From AV69 sp963742315 (GTDB lineage: Bacteria > Verrucomicrobiota > Verrucomicrobiia > Chthoniobacterales > UBA10450), in assembly GCA_963742315.1 (NCBI GenBank), contig CAVULE010000006.1, positions 25,912-89,911 of the forward strand: a stretch of DNA of 64,000 bases, written 5' to 3'. The notes beneath the pieces were generated by a model. The model ran no database searches. It was not told the DNA's origin and saw only the letters and a list, made by a program, of their open reading frames with translations. Position 1 is the first letter of the stretch. Every line of letters begins with the position of its first letter. This document shows positions 17,137 to 26,682 of the stretch, one piece after another. The position numbers and the translations under genes are program-made.

Positions 17137-18432
17137 TCAGTCCAACCCGAGCGCCTTGAATTTTTCGTCGACGTGCCGGAAATGCGTCTCGAGTGAGCAA
17201 AGTTTATCAATCTCTTTTGCCGATAACTTTGCCATAATTTTCGGCTCTGCTTTTACGTTCTCGGCAAACGATTTTTTGCCCCGCCATGTTTTCATCGCGG
17301 CGCGTTGGACCGCTTCGTAGGCAGTTTTGCGGGCAAGTCCGGCACGAGTTAGCGCGAGCAAAATCGACTGGCTGAAATAGAGTCCCTTCGTCATCTCCAG
17401 ATTGCGTTTCATGTTTTCGGGATAAACGCGCAATCCACCCACCAGCTCGCGCAATTTTACCAGCATGTAATCCAGCAACGTGCATGAATCCGGCAGGATA
17501 ATGCGCTCGGCGCTGGAATGGCTGATGTCGCGCTCGTGCCAGAGGGCGACGTTTTCCAGGGCTGCCAGCGCGTTCCCACGCAGGACTCGAGCGAGGCCGC
17601 TTAATCGTTCACCGGTAATCGGATTGCGTTTGTGGGGCATGGCCGAGCTACCTTTCTGGCCTTCGCCAAAAAATTCTTCCACTTCCAAAACTTCAGTGCG
17701 TTGGAGATGGCGGAATTCGGTGGCCCAGCGGTCGATCGACGACGCGATCAATGCCAGTGTCGTCAAAAATTCAGCATGCCGATCGCGCTGGACGATTTGG
17801 GTCGAGATTGTCGCCGCCCTCAGTCCGAGTTTCTGACAAACTTCGCGCTCGATCCGTGGATCCAAATGCGCGTGGGTCCCGACCGCGCCGCTGAGTTTTC
17901 CAACGCGAATGCGCTCGCGCGTTTGCGCGAGTCGCTCTTCCGCGCGTCCGAATTCATCGAACATCAGGGCCAGCTTTATTCCAAAGGTGATCGGCTCGGC
18001 GTGAATCCCGTGACTGCGCCCAATCATTGGAGTTTTTTTGTAGCGGCGCGCCTGTTTGCCAATTGTTTTTCGCAATGCCGCCAGATCGTCGGCGAGAATT
18101 TGCGCCGACTCAGTCATCTGCACCGCGAGAGTGGTATCGAGAATATCGGACGAAGTTAGCCCCTGATGGATCCAACGTGCGGCCGGGCCAACGTAGGAGG
18201 CGACGTTTTCGAGAAAAGCGATGACGTCGTGATTCGTCCGCTTTTCAATTTCGGCGATCTCATCGATCTCGAACTTCCCTTTCTTGCGAATGACCGCGGC
18301 ATCTTCTTTCGGGATCAAACCCAGCCGCGCCATCGCTTCGCTGGCGATGGTTTCGATTTCCAGCCAGATCTGAAATTTGCGTTCGTCCGACCAGATGGCG
18401 CGCATCTGCGGTCGGGAATAACGGTCAATCAC
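17137..18432 (-). CDS. purB: Adenylosuccinate lyase
   Basis: The 431-residue enzyme has the superfamily signature GSSAMPHKRNPI carrying the catalytic Ser, the TSSDILDTT and RSHGIHAEP motifs with active-site residues, and the normal length. It cleaves SAICAR and adenylosuccinate in purine synthesis. It is a stand-alone reverse-strand gene, and a hairpin at 18486-18518 separates it from the small upstream genes. Confidence 0.96.
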   Translation of the reverse strand: MIDRYSRPQMRAIWSDERKFQIWLEIETIASEAMARLGLIPKEDAAVIRKKGKFEIDEIAEIEKRTNHDVIAFLENVASYVGPAARWIHQGLTSSDILDTTLAVQMTESAQILADDLAALRKTIGKQARRYKKTPMIGRSHGIHAEPITFGIKLALMFDEFGRAEERLAQTRERIRVGKLSGAVGTHAHLDPRIEREVCQKLGLRAATISTQIVQRDRHAEFLTTLALIASSIDRWATEFRHLQRTEVLEVEEFFGEGQKGSSAMPHKRNPITGERLSGLARVLRGNALAALENVALWHERDISHSSAERIILPDSCTLLDYMLVKLRELVGGLRVYPENMKRNLEMTKGLYFSQSILLALTRAGLARKTAYEAVQRAAMKTWRGKKSFAENVKAEPKIMAKLSAKEIDKLCSLETHFRHVDEKFKALGLD

Positions 18433-18485
18433 CCCGGCAACATAAAAGCGCTGCCAAAAGCCGGAAAGCGTTTATTACAAAAAGT

Positions 18486-18518
18486 AAACGCTCCGGCAGC
18501 ACAACCACCGGAGCGTTT
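18486..18518 (-). terminator. Rho-independent-type hairpin
   Basis: An 11-bp perfect stem (AAACGCTCCGG / CCGGAGCGTTT) has an 11-base loop. Read on the reverse strand it is followed by TACTTTTTG, so it should end transcripts from the 73-residue small gene just upstream. Confidence 0.75.
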
Positions 18519-18537
18519 GAAAATTACTTTTTCGAAT

Positions 18538-18759
18538 TTAGCAGACCTTGGCGCGCAAGAACCGGCCGTGATCTTCGACTCGTACCTGACCGCTGCCGAG
18601 CAAATCGGCCACGGTGGCAACGGTTTCGCGGCTGCTTTTGGTGCAGGAACTAACGGTGAGAATTAAATCACCGAGGGAAAGCTTTTGTCGGGGACGCAAA
18701 ATCTGAGAGTTGTTCTTCATGACACCAGCAGAGACAGCAAACTGAGTGCCAACGTTCAT
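18538..18759 (-). CDS. Small protein of unknown function
   Basis: The frame encodes up to 73 residues; an internal ATG would give a 60-residue form beginning MKNNSQILRPRQ. It is rich in Ser, Val and Arg and has no membrane segment. It overlaps the 37-residue gene upstream by 4 bp and is followed by a strong hairpin terminator, which supports a real two-gene transcript. I do not recognise a family. Confidence 0.5.
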   Translation of the reverse strand: MNVGTQFAVSAGVMKNNSQILRPRQKLSLGDLILTVSSCTKSSRETVATVADLLGSGQVRVEDHGRFLRAKVC

Positions 18760-18869
18760 TGGGAATACTTTACGCGGTTATTCGCCCAGTGGGCAGCGTA
18801 ACGTAAGCCTTTCCTGGTCGAGAACTTGACACTTATGTTCTCTTTTTTTACATGTTGATACTTGGCCAT
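18756..18869 (-). CDS. 37-residue basic protein
   Basis: I place the start at ATG 18869 because CCGGAG lies 8 bases ahead of it; a longer frame begins at 18965 but has no such site. The peptide is strongly basic (MAKYQHVKKENISVKFSTRK and a short tail) and could bind RNA or DNA. It overlaps the next small gene by 4 bp. The family is unknown to me; a small ribosome-associated protein is possible, but that is inference. Confidence 0.45.
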   Translation of the reverse strand: MAKYQHVKKENISVKFSTRKGLRYAAHWANNRVKYSQ

Positions 18870-19007
18870 GCGGCAATCTCCGGCGTCCGAATTATCCCGG
18901 ATTAAAGACACATATCCCGAGCATCCCAAAAACGCGGCGTTGCCATCCCGCGGATGGGACATCACTTGGAAGCCGATTGGCTCTCGTGTGCCTCCTCTCC
19001 GGAAGCC

Positions 19008-19640
19008 TTAAGAACGCGTCCCGTTTCGGTGAGCCGTCAGCCGCAGCACGAGAAAATAAAGGAGACATAGGACGATGACCGCGGCGGCTATTACATGCGA
19101 TTTTGCCTTAAGTGCCGTCGCCAGGCCTGCAGGATCGCGCAACATCTCAGGCGTGATCGCTGTTTGACCAAACCAAGCCAACACGCCGCACCACAGCGCC
19201 GATCCCACGATCGTCATCAGGCTGAAGGTGGTGAAATTCATTCGGATGATTCCGGCTGGAACGGAAATGAGATGCCGAATCACAGGCAGCAGGCGTGCGA
19301 AGAAAATCCCGCCGGCTTCGTAACGACGCAGCCAATGTTCCGCTCGCGTCAGCTTTGATTCGCTGATCGCGAAAAAGCGGCCCCACTTTACGATCAGGAT
19401 CCGTCCAAGCCAGAGTGATACCCAATAAGTAACGGATGCGCCCAGCCATGAACCAAAAGTACCCGCCGCAATCACACCCCAAAGATTCAGTTTTCCCTGG
19501 CCTGCCAGAAACGCGGCTGGCGGAATCACGATTTCACTCGGGACCGGAAAGATCGAGCTTTCCAATGCCATTAGGACAATGATGCCCAGATAGCCGCCAT
19601 GCAGGACCCAATCGAACCAGATTTGGAGCAGATGATGCAT
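19008..19640 (-). CDS. DedA/SNARE-associated family membrane protein
   Basis: The 210-residue protein has several membrane segments and the DedA core: FPVPSEIVIPPAAFLAGQG, a conserved acidic/glycine loop and the FFARLLPVIRHLISVPAGI motif with conserved Arg/Pro residues. DedA proteins help recycle undecaprenyl or other phospholipid carriers and maintain proton homeostasis. It diverges from the MsbA-like gene across a heptad-repeat spacer. Confidence 0.88.
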   Translation of the reverse strand: MHHLLQIWFDWVLHGGYLGIIVLMALESSIFPVPSEIVIPPAAFLAGQGKLNLWGVIAAGTFGSWLGASVTYWVSLWLGRILIVKWGRFFAISESKLTRAEHWLRRYEAGGIFFARLLPVIRHLISVPAGIIRMNFTTFSLMTIVGSALWCGVLAWFGQTAITPEMLRDPAGLATALKAKSHVIAAAVIVLCLLYFLVLRLTAHRNGTRS

Positions 19641-19735
19641 TGGGCGATTTTCGATTTACGATTTCAGATTGAAGTTGCGATGGCGAATCGCGTCTCTTTC
19701 TATCGGCTATCGGCAATCCGCAATCTAAAATTCCG
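19641..19735. repeat. Degenerate 7-bp tandem repeat spacer
   Basis: The spacer reads as 7-mers: GATTTTC, GATTTAC, GATTTCA, GATTGAA, then ATCGGCT, ATCGGCA, ATCCGCA, ATCTAAA. The halves are partly complementary. It occupies the whole divergent promoter region between dedA and the ABC exporter. Confidence 0.65.
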
Positions 19736-21524
19736 ATGATCTACCGACGCGTCCTGAAATATTATCGCGGATTTCTTGGCCGTTCGCTCATCGCACTGGC
19801 CTTCTCTTTCGCCGCCATCGGATTGAATCTGCTTAAACCGTGGCCGTTCAAAATCATCGTCGATCAAATTCTACCGGGCCGTCTTAAGGTTTTTCAGTTC
19901 GCCATCCCCCCATCTTTCGGCGGCGCGATCAAGACGCCGGTGCTCGATTCCGTCCAAGCCATCGGATTGCTCTGCCTCGCGATGGTAATCATCCAACTGC
20001 TTTGGAGTCTCCTTAGCTTTGCCAGCAATTATATGTTTGTGAAGATCGGCCTCGAATCGTTGTTCCGGTTACGGACCGAGCTTTACGCTCATTTGCAGCG
20101 CCTCTCGCTCAAATTTCACGATACGCGCCGATCGACTGATTCAAGCTTTCGCGTCGCATATGACTCACAGTCGATTCAGACGATTTATAACAAGGGTTTC
20201 ACTAACATTATCGGTTCTGGCGTCACCTTAATCGGGACGTTTGCAGTCATGTTGCGGCTCGACTGGCAACTGACCTTGCTCTCCCTGGCCATTGTGCCGC
20301 TTCTGATCGGCACGATCTATTTCTTTGCCAAACGCATTCGCACCCAATCGACCACCATTCAGGAACAGGAAAGCGCATTGCTCACGCAGACGCAGGAGGG
20401 ATTGAGTTCCATTCGGATGGTGCACGCATTTGGCCGCGAAGAATTTGAGGTCTCGCAATTTCATGAACAAGCTCACGGCAGTTTGCAGGCCAACCTCCGG
20501 CTCACCATGACGACCGTGAAGAGCGCGCTGATCATCAGTACCCTGATCGTGATCGGAACGGCCGCGATGTATTACGTAGGATCATTACACGTGCTGGCCG
20601 GAACGTTATCGCTCGGAGTACTTCTCGTTTTCATCGCCTACCTGGTCATGCTTTATCAACCGCTCGAATCGCTCACCTACACAGCGTGGGCAATGGAAGG
20701 CGCAACAGCGGGGGCGCGGCGTTGTTTCGAAATTCTCGACTCGCGCGACGACGTCGTCGATTCCCCGAACGCCATCGCGATCGAAAAGACAAACGGCGCG
20801 ATTTCGTTTCGGAAGGTGAGCTTTGGCTACGCTTCAGGTCGTGAAATCCTTAGTAACGTAAATCTAGAAATCGCGCCGAACCAAATCATCGCGCTCGTCG
20901 GCGGGACGGGTGCGGGTAAAAGCACGCTGCGTCAGTTTAGTGCCGCGATTCTACGATCCGACCGCGGGTCGTCTCACGCTCGATGGCCGCGACATTCGCG
21001 AGATCACAAAAAAATCTTTGCGCCAGCAGATCGCCATCGTCCTGCAAGACACGGTTCTCTTTTCTACCACCGTGCGCGAGAACATTGCCTACGGCCGGCC
21101 AGACGCGACCGACGAGGAAATCCGAGAAGCGGCGCGGCGCGCGCAGGCTGACGAATTCATTTCGCAATTACCGAACGGCTACGAGAGCGAGGTCGGGGAA
21201 CGAGGCGGACACCTCAGCGTCGGTCAGCGCCAACGCATTGGGATCGCGCGCGCCTTTTTGAAAAACGCGCCGATTCTATTGCTCGACGAACCCACTTCCG
21301 CGCTCGACCCCACCACCGAATCGGCCATCATGGAAACGATCAAAGATCTGATGCGCGGACGCACTACCATCATCATTACTCATCGCATCGCCACCATTCA
21401 CAACGTCGATCAAATTGTTGTGCTCGAAGGTGGACGCGTCGTCGAGCAGGGCCGCGGGCCGGAGCTGGTCGCGCGCGGCGGCGTTTATGCAAAACTCTAC
21501 GCTTCCGGGAAATTCAACACATGA
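19736..21524 (+). pseudogene. msbA: MsbA-like ABC exporter with a +1 frameshift after Walker A
   Basis: The first frame gives a six-helix ABC exporter membrane domain and the Walker A GGTGAGKSTL. The second frame, one base later, gives LVPRFYDPTAG, signature LSVGQRQRIGIARA, Walker B ILLLDEPTSALD and H-loop ITHRI, ending at 21524. The join is at about 20928-20934, where CTGCGTCAGT would read STLLSL if one G were removed. Total length of about 595 residues is normal for lipid A or lipid-linked sugar flippases. If functional it would flip lipid A to the periplasmic face. It is followed with a 4-bp overlap by an acyltransferase. Confidence 0.85.
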
Positions 21525-22108
21525 GCAACGTCGGCGCGGACCGCAGAGTGGAAAGCGATTGGTGGGCGCATCCGATCCCACCGAATGTCGATTTTGGCGA
21601 GGGGTTTTATTGCGAAACCGCGCAGGTGTTTCGCTTCATGAAAACGAAAGAGCCGCACGCACTCCGTTTGGGCGATCATGTTTCGGTTTACGCAGGCTGT
21701 TCCTTTGCCCTGGGTGTAAATGGTTCGGCCGTTGTTGGCGATTTTACCCTGCTCAACGGCGCGCTCGTCATGGCGGACGAACGAATTGAAATCGGATCGC
21801 ACTGTTTGATCTCGTGGAACGTCGGGATCGCCGACTCCGATTTTCATCCGCTGGAGCCTGCGCAGCGACTCATCGATGCTCAGGCGGTTGCGCCATTTTA
21901 CAAAGATCGCCCACCCCGTCCCAAGCTTGAAACGCGACCGGTGAAAATTTCCGATAACGTTTGGATCGGGATGAATGCGATCATCCTGAAGGGTGTCACC
22001 ATCGGCGAAAATTCCGTCGTTGCTGCTGGCGCGGTGGTGACGAAAAGCGTGCCGGCGAATTGCGTCGTCGCGGGTAATCCCGCGGCCGTCGTAAAGACAT
22101 TCCCGTGA
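21521..22108 (+). CDS. Hexapeptide-repeat acyltransferase (WbbJ/CysE-like)
   Basis: The 195-residue protein carries left-handed beta-helix repeats, with the C-terminal set VWIGMNAIILKGVTIGENSV followed by AAGAVVTKSVPANCVVAGNP, the hallmark of sugar O-acetyltransferases. It overlaps the ABC exporter stop by 4 bp and precedes a glycosyltransferase, so it probably acetylates a surface polysaccharide or lipid-linked sugar. Acceptor unknown. Confidence 0.85.
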   Translation: MSNVGADRRVESDWWAHPIPPNVDFGEGFYCETAQVFRFMKTKEPHALRLGDHVSVYAGCSFALGVNGSAVVGDFTLLNGALVMADERIEIGSHCLISWNVGIADSDFHPLEPAQRLIDAQAVAPFYKDRPPRPKLETRPVKISDNVWIGMNAIILKGVTIGENSVVAAGAVVTKSVPANCVVAGNPAAVVKTFP

Positions 22109-22133
22109 CTCAGCGTTGGGCGTTTTCTTCGCA

Positions 22134-23306
22134 ATGAAGCGCAAGCGCATCGTCGTCATGGGCTTCATGGGCTCCTGCCCGATCGCGGGCGTGATCTGGC
22201 AGCATGTGCACTACATTGTCGGCCTCCAACGACTCGGTCACGATGTTTACTACATCGAAGATTCCGCTCGCATTCCTTACAACGCCGAAACTTTCGACAC
22301 GAGCAACGATTTTAGTTACGCCACGAAACTGCTGGCCCGCCTGGCCAGTGAATTTGATTTTAAGGATCGCTGGGCTTTTTGCGCCCGTTATTTACCCGAA
22401 CTTCCCACGGCAGGTTTGTCCCTAAGGGAAATTCGCCAGCATTATAGATCGGCCGATGCGATTTTGAATGTCTGTGGCGCGCAGGAATTCAACGACGATC
22501 TGCTGGCAAGCGATCGCATCCTTTATGTCGAGAGCGATCCAGGTGTTGAACAAATAAAGGTCGACCAAAGTATCCAATCGACAATCGATTATCTGCGGAG
22601 ACATCACGCGCTCTTTACTTTTGGCGAAAACGTCGGGACGAAAGAATTTCCTGTCCCAATTCACGGATTGAAGTGGCTCTCGACACGGCAACCGGTTGTC
22701 ACCGATCTTTGGAAAACACGACGGCCACCGCCATCAGGCGCCGTTTTCACTTCGGTGGCAAATTGGTCGACCAGCGGATTGAAAGACATCATCTGGCGCG
22801 GAGAGAAATATCTATGGAGCAAATCGCGTGAGTTCATGCGTTTCGTTAATGCCCCGAAAGTAGCCGGGGAAACATTTGAGCTGGCCACAGATATTAAGGA
22901 CGAGAAGACGCGAACAAAGTTTTTGAAGGCCGGTTGGCGCTTTCGCTCCCCACACGATCTGAGCGTCAATTACTGGGATTATCGCGATTACATTTGCCGA
23001 TCCAAAGCCGAGTTCACCGTCGCCAAGGATCAATACGTTCGATTGAATGCCGGATGGTTCAGCGATCGCAGCGCCTGCTATCTTGCCGCCGGACGTCCGG
23101 TAATCACGCAGGAGACCGGTTTCACCAAGATCTACGGCCAGCAAGGTGGACTCTTCGGTTTTCGCAAGCTCCCTGAAATCGCCGAAGCGGTGCACGAAAT
23201 TAACGGAAATTATCGCCGTCATTCGCGAGCGGCGCGCGAGATTGCGCGTGAATTTTTCGAAGCCGAAAAAGTGCTCGCTTCGCTCCTCGATCGCGCCGGT
23301 TTGTAG
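22134..23306 (+). CDS. CgeB-like glycosyltransferase
   Basis: The start is placed at ATG 22134 (MKRKRIVVMGFMG). About 390 residues form a GT-B-like protein with an N-terminal Rossmann segment and a C-terminal block (GWFSDRSACYLAAGRPVITQ) like spore-maturation CgeB glycosyltransferases. The same C-terminal block, SDRxAxxLAxGRPVxTxxTG, appears in the reverse-strand gene ending at 31237, so the two are paralogues. The gene closes a flippase-acyltransferase-glycosyltransferase unit. The donor sugar cannot be inferred. Confidence 0.7.
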   Translation: MKRKRIVVMGFMGSCPIAGVIWQHVHYIVGLQRLGHDVYYIEDSARIPYNAETFDTSNDFSYATKLLARLASEFDFKDRWAFCARYLPELPTAGLSLREIRQHYRSADAILNVCGAQEFNDDLLASDRILYVESDPGVEQIKVDQSIQSTIDYLRRHHALFTFGENVGTKEFPVPIHGLKWLSTRQPVVTDLWKTRRPPPSGAVFTSVANWSTSGLKDIIWRGEKYLWSKSREFMRFVNAPKVAGETFELATDIKDEKTRTKFLKAGWRFRSPHDLSVNYWDYRDYICRSKAEFTVAKDQYVRLNAGWFSDRSACYLAAGRPVITQETGFTKIYGQQGGLFGFRKLPEIAEAVHEINGNYRRHSRAAREIAREFFEAEKVLASLLDRAGL

Positions 23307-23360
23307 CACGACCATCTTGTCCGCCACAGGACGGACTCGCTGCGGCGAGGCTGTGAGACC

Positions 23361-23382
23361 AACCCCGAATGCTTTCGGGGTT
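23361..23382 (+). terminator. Perfect 9-bp hairpin after the glycosyltransferase
   Basis: AACCCCGAA and TTCGGGGTT flank the loop TGCT. No long T-run follows, but it lies 55 bp after the stop codon. A second hairpin, CCGGGCA…TGCCCGG, is at 23401-23417. Together they look like a repeat-derived terminator. Confidence 0.55.
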
Positions 23383-23517
23383 GATCAGCATCTACCGTGA
23401 CCGGGCAAGATGCCCGGACGCCCCATTGGTTTGAACCTGTGCCACAATCCGTTGTCTATCTTCCAGCATGCGCAATTTGCATTTCAATCGCGTCGTTTCA
23501 TCTTCTCGGACTTTGGA

Positions 23518-25173
23518 ATGAAACGTCTTTTCGTTTGCGCACTGCTGGTTTTTGCGAGCGCTGATCTTTTCGCGCAGCAAAATACTCCGCCTTTGCAGCG
23601 GCAAGATACGCCACCGGTAGCGTCGCAGCAGAACACGCCGCCATTGCCACCGCCGGAAGAAGGCGTGCCGCCGATGAAACCTAGCGCTACTCCCCTGCCC
23701 GTTGCGCCGATTGTGGTTGCGGCGCCGAAGCAACCCAACGGCAAAATTCAAAAGAGTCTCGTTCGTATCACTTCAACCGAAGTTGAGCCCGATTATCGCG
23801 CTCCCTGGAACACAGGCGCGATCGGTCGCGGTGTGGGCGCCGGATTTGTCATCGAGGGTCTCCGTATCATGACCAATGCGCACGTTGTCAGCAACACCCG
23901 TTACCTAACGGTCGAGCGCGATGGCGACCCAAATAAGTATCCTGCGCGCGTTGTCTTTGTCGCCCACGATTGCGATCTGGCCCTCATTACGGTCGATTCA
24001 CCAGAGTTTTTCAAAAACATGGTTCCGCTGGGTTTGGGGGGAATCCCTGAGTTGGAATCGACCGTTTCGGCCTATGGTTATCCGATTGGGGGCGAGCGCA
24101 TGTCGGTCACTACCGGGATCGTTTCGCGCATTGATTTCCAGCTCTACACCCATTCGTCGATCGATCAGCATCTCGCTATTCAGATCAGCGCGCAGATCAA
24201 TCCGGGGAATAGCGGTGGGCCAGTGATGCAAAATGGCAAGGTAATTGGAGTCGCCTTTCAAGGTTACAGTGGCGATGTCGCGCAAGGCGTCGCCTACATG
24301 ATACCGACTCCAGTAATTCGCCGTTTCCTTACCGACATCAAGGACGGACACTACGATAAGTATGTCGATCTCGGCTTGACCCCTGGCAACCTGCAAAATC
24401 CGGCACAGCGGCGCTATTTCGGACTGCCGGACGATGGCCGCGGAGTGATCGTCGACACCGTGATTGAAGCTGGTCCTGCGGGAAAGGTGCTTAAACAGGG
24501 CGATGTTTTGCTTTCAATCGATGATCACGCCATTGCCAGCGATGGCTTTGTCGAACTCGAAGGCGAGCGAGTGGAGATGCCCGAAGTAGTCGAGCGCAAA
24601 TTCAAAGGCGATAAAGTGAAGTTTGAGATCTTGCGTGATAAGAAGCCGCTCACCCTGACGATTGAGTTGGATACGGTCTGGCCCTATCAAATGCAGGCTC
24701 ATCATTACGATACCCGCCCTCGTTATGTTGTTTATGGCGGCTTAATTTTTCAGCCCTTGTCACTCGACCTGCTGGACGCCTATCAGATAAGCGACCCACG
24801 TGTTCGTCATTATTTCGACTACTATATTCTCGAGCAACTCTATCTTCAGCATCCAGATATAATTGTGCTGACAAATATTCTTCCGGATCCAACTAATACC
24901 TATCTCGGTCCCTATCGCTCCAGCATTGTCGATGAAGTAAACGGCAAGAAGATTGCAACTCTGAATGATCTGGCACAGGCGTTCGCCGAGGCTCCGGATC
25001 GTTTTGTAATTAAGATGATCGGCCAGGGACCTCCTCTGGTTCTCGACCGCAAGGAAGTAGAAAGCGCGCGCGAACGAATTCGCACCCGCTACAACGTGAT
25101 CGCAGAGCAAAACCTCGAGGAACAGCCAGTCGCGGCAAAGGCGACGGCAAGCTCAGGAACCCCACACTCCTAG
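23518..25173 (+). CDS. HtrA/Deg-type exported serine protease with PDZ region
   Basis: The start is ATG 23518, giving MKRLFVCALLVFASADLFAQ, a signal peptide; an earlier in-frame codon would bury it. A Pro/Gln-rich linker precedes a trypsin-like domain with the full triad: His in TNAHVVS, Asp in CDLALI, Ser in NPGNSGGP. One PDZ-like region (DTVIEAGPAGKVLKQGDVLL) and a long C-terminal domain follow. It should be a periplasmic quality-control protease. It is one base from the next gene, a paralogue whose triad is lost. Confidence 0.9.
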   Translation: MKRLFVCALLVFASADLFAQQNTPPLQRQDTPPVASQQNTPPLPPPEEGVPPMKPSATPLPVAPIVVAAPKQPNGKIQKSLVRITSTEVEPDYRAPWNTGAIGRGVGAGFVIEGLRIMTNAHVVSNTRYLTVERDGDPNKYPARVVFVAHDCDLALITVDSPEFFKNMVPLGLGGIPELESTVSAYGYPIGGERMSVTTGIVSRIDFQLYTHSSIDQHLAIQISAQINPGNSGGPVMQNGKVIGVAFQGYSGDVAQGVAYMIPTPVIRRFLTDIKDGHYDKYVDLGLTPGNLQNPAQRRYFGLPDDGRGVIVDTVIEAGPAGKVLKQGDVLLSIDDHAIASDGFVELEGERVEMPEVVERKFKGDKVKFEILRDKKPLTLTIELDTVWPYQMQAHHYDTRPRYVVYGGLIFQPLSLDLLDAYQISDPRVRHYFDYYILEQLYLQHPDIIVLTNILPDPTNTYLGPYRSSIVDEVNGKKIATLNDLAQAFAEAPDRFVIKMIGQGPPLVLDRKEVESARERIRTRYNVIAEQNLEEQPVAAKATASSGTPHS

Positions 25174-25174
25174 A

Positions 25175-26674
25175 ATGCGGACCAAAATCCCGCCCTTTCT
25201 TTTTGCCGTCATCCTGCTCGGAAGCACCGCCACCGTTTGGGCAAAGAAACAATCCACAACTCAGGCGGTGCAACCCCGGCAACTCTCGCTCGTGCGTGTC
25301 AATGTCACGGGCCAGGGATATGATTATTTTCGACCCTGGCAAAAGCGCGCGCCATTTTCCAAACGCGCGTTAGGGGCTGTTCTTTCTCAAGGTCGCGTTC
25401 TGGTTACCGCCGACTTGGTGGCTAACCAAAATTACGTGGAGTTGGAGCGCGCCGAATCCGGGGAAAAGATTGCGGCCTCGGTTGAGGTAGTAGATTACGA
25501 AGCCAACCTGGCGCTCCTGCGACCGCAGAACAAAAAGTTCCTCGATGGTCTCGCTCCCCTGGAACTCGCGAACGACACGGTGGTGGGGGATCGAGTTGCT
25601 GCTCTCCAACTCGAACAGACCGGAGCTCTAGTCGTGACCGACGGGCTCGTCACCGCCGTTCAGGTCATGCGTTACCCTGTCGAAGTTGGCGAATTCCTCA
25701 CCTATCGGCTTAGCATTGCGCTTCAGTATCGCGACAATAGTTACACCGTGCCACTGGTAAAAAACAACAAGCTCGCTGGCCTCTTGTTGCGCTACGATCC
25801 GCGCTCACAGTTGATGGATGCAATTCCCGCTCCCATCATCGCGCATTTCCTCAAGGATGCAGGCCAGCCAAAGTACGGCGGCTTTCCAACCGTTGGATTC
25901 GATTATTTTCCAACCCGCGACCCGCAGCTGCGCAAATACGCGGGCGAAACGGGAAATGGCGGTGGCGTTTACGTTAGGGGGATCGAGCCCGGCAGCGCGG
26001 TGGAAAAAGCCGGCCTGCAAGAAGGCGATATCCTAACCGCTGTTGGCAACTTTGATCTCGACCAGAACGGCAACTACGACGATCCGATTTATAAGAAGCT
26101 CGAGTTTACTAATCTCCTGACCACGCGCGCCTACGCCGGCGACAAGGTGCCGCTGAAGATTCATCGTCAGGGTAAACCGATGCAGCTCGATGTCACAATG
26201 GAGCATCGGGCGCCCGACGAATACATCATTTCACCCTACTCGCGGGATGAGGCGCCGAGATATTACATTCTTGGTGGATTGATTTTTCAGGAGTTGTCCC
26301 GTCAATATCTGCGGGAATGGGGACCGAACTGGCTGAAGGAAGCGCCGCAACGGTTCGTCTATCTCGACCATTTTCAGTGGGAATTATTTCCCGAAGGCCA
26401 CCGCCACGTCGTCGTGCTAAGCCAGGTCCTTCCCGTGAACGGAACGATCGGTTATGAAGACTTCGGATACCTGACGGTAACGAAAGTGAACGGGAAAGAC
26501 ATTCACTCCCTTGATGACCTGGCCGAAGCGGTGAAACAGCCGCTCGATGGCTTCGATCGAATCGAAACCGAGGAAGATCCAAAAGTAATTCCATTGGACG
26601 TGGCGCAGGCGCAAAATGACGAACCGACCTTGCGCGAAAACTACGGTATCCCTGCGCTGCAGCGGCTGAAATAG
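25175..26674 (+). CDS. HtrA-like PDZ protein with a degenerate catalytic site
   Basis: The 499-residue exported protein (signal peptide through about residue 23, ending TATVWAK) aligns along its length with the upstream protease. In the catalytic positions it has TADLVA for TNAHVV (His to Asp), EANLALL for CDLALI (Asp to Asn) and DNSYTVP for GNSGGP, so two or three triad elements are gone. The PDZ segment (GIEPGSAVEKAGLQEGDIL) and C-terminal domain remain. It is probably a non-proteolytic partner or regulator. The 1-bp spacing implies co-expression. Confidence 0.8.
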   Translation: MRTKIPPFLFAVILLGSTATVWAKKQSTTQAVQPRQLSLVRVNVTGQGYDYFRPWQKRAPFSKRALGAVLSQGRVLVTADLVANQNYVELERAESGEKIAASVEVVDYEANLALLRPQNKKFLDGLAPLELANDTVVGDRVAALQLEQTGALVVTDGLVTAVQVMRYPVEVGEFLTYRLSIALQYRDNSYTVPLVKNNKLAGLLLRYDPRSQLMDAIPAPIIAHFLKDAGQPKYGGFPTVGFDYFPTRDPQLRKYAGETGNGGGVYVRGIEPGSAVEKAGLQEGDILTAVGNFDLDQNGNYDDPIYKKLEFTNLLTTRAYAGDKVPLKIHRQGKPMQLDVTMEHRAPDEYIISPYSRDEAPRYYILGGLIFQELSRQYLREWGPNWLKEAPQRFVYLDHFQWELFPEGHRHVVVLSQVLPVNGTIGYEDFGYLTVTKVNGKDIHSLDDLAEAVKQPLDGFDRIETEEDPKVIPLDVAQAQNDEPTLRENYGIPALQRLK

Positions 26675-26682
26675 CTCGCGTT

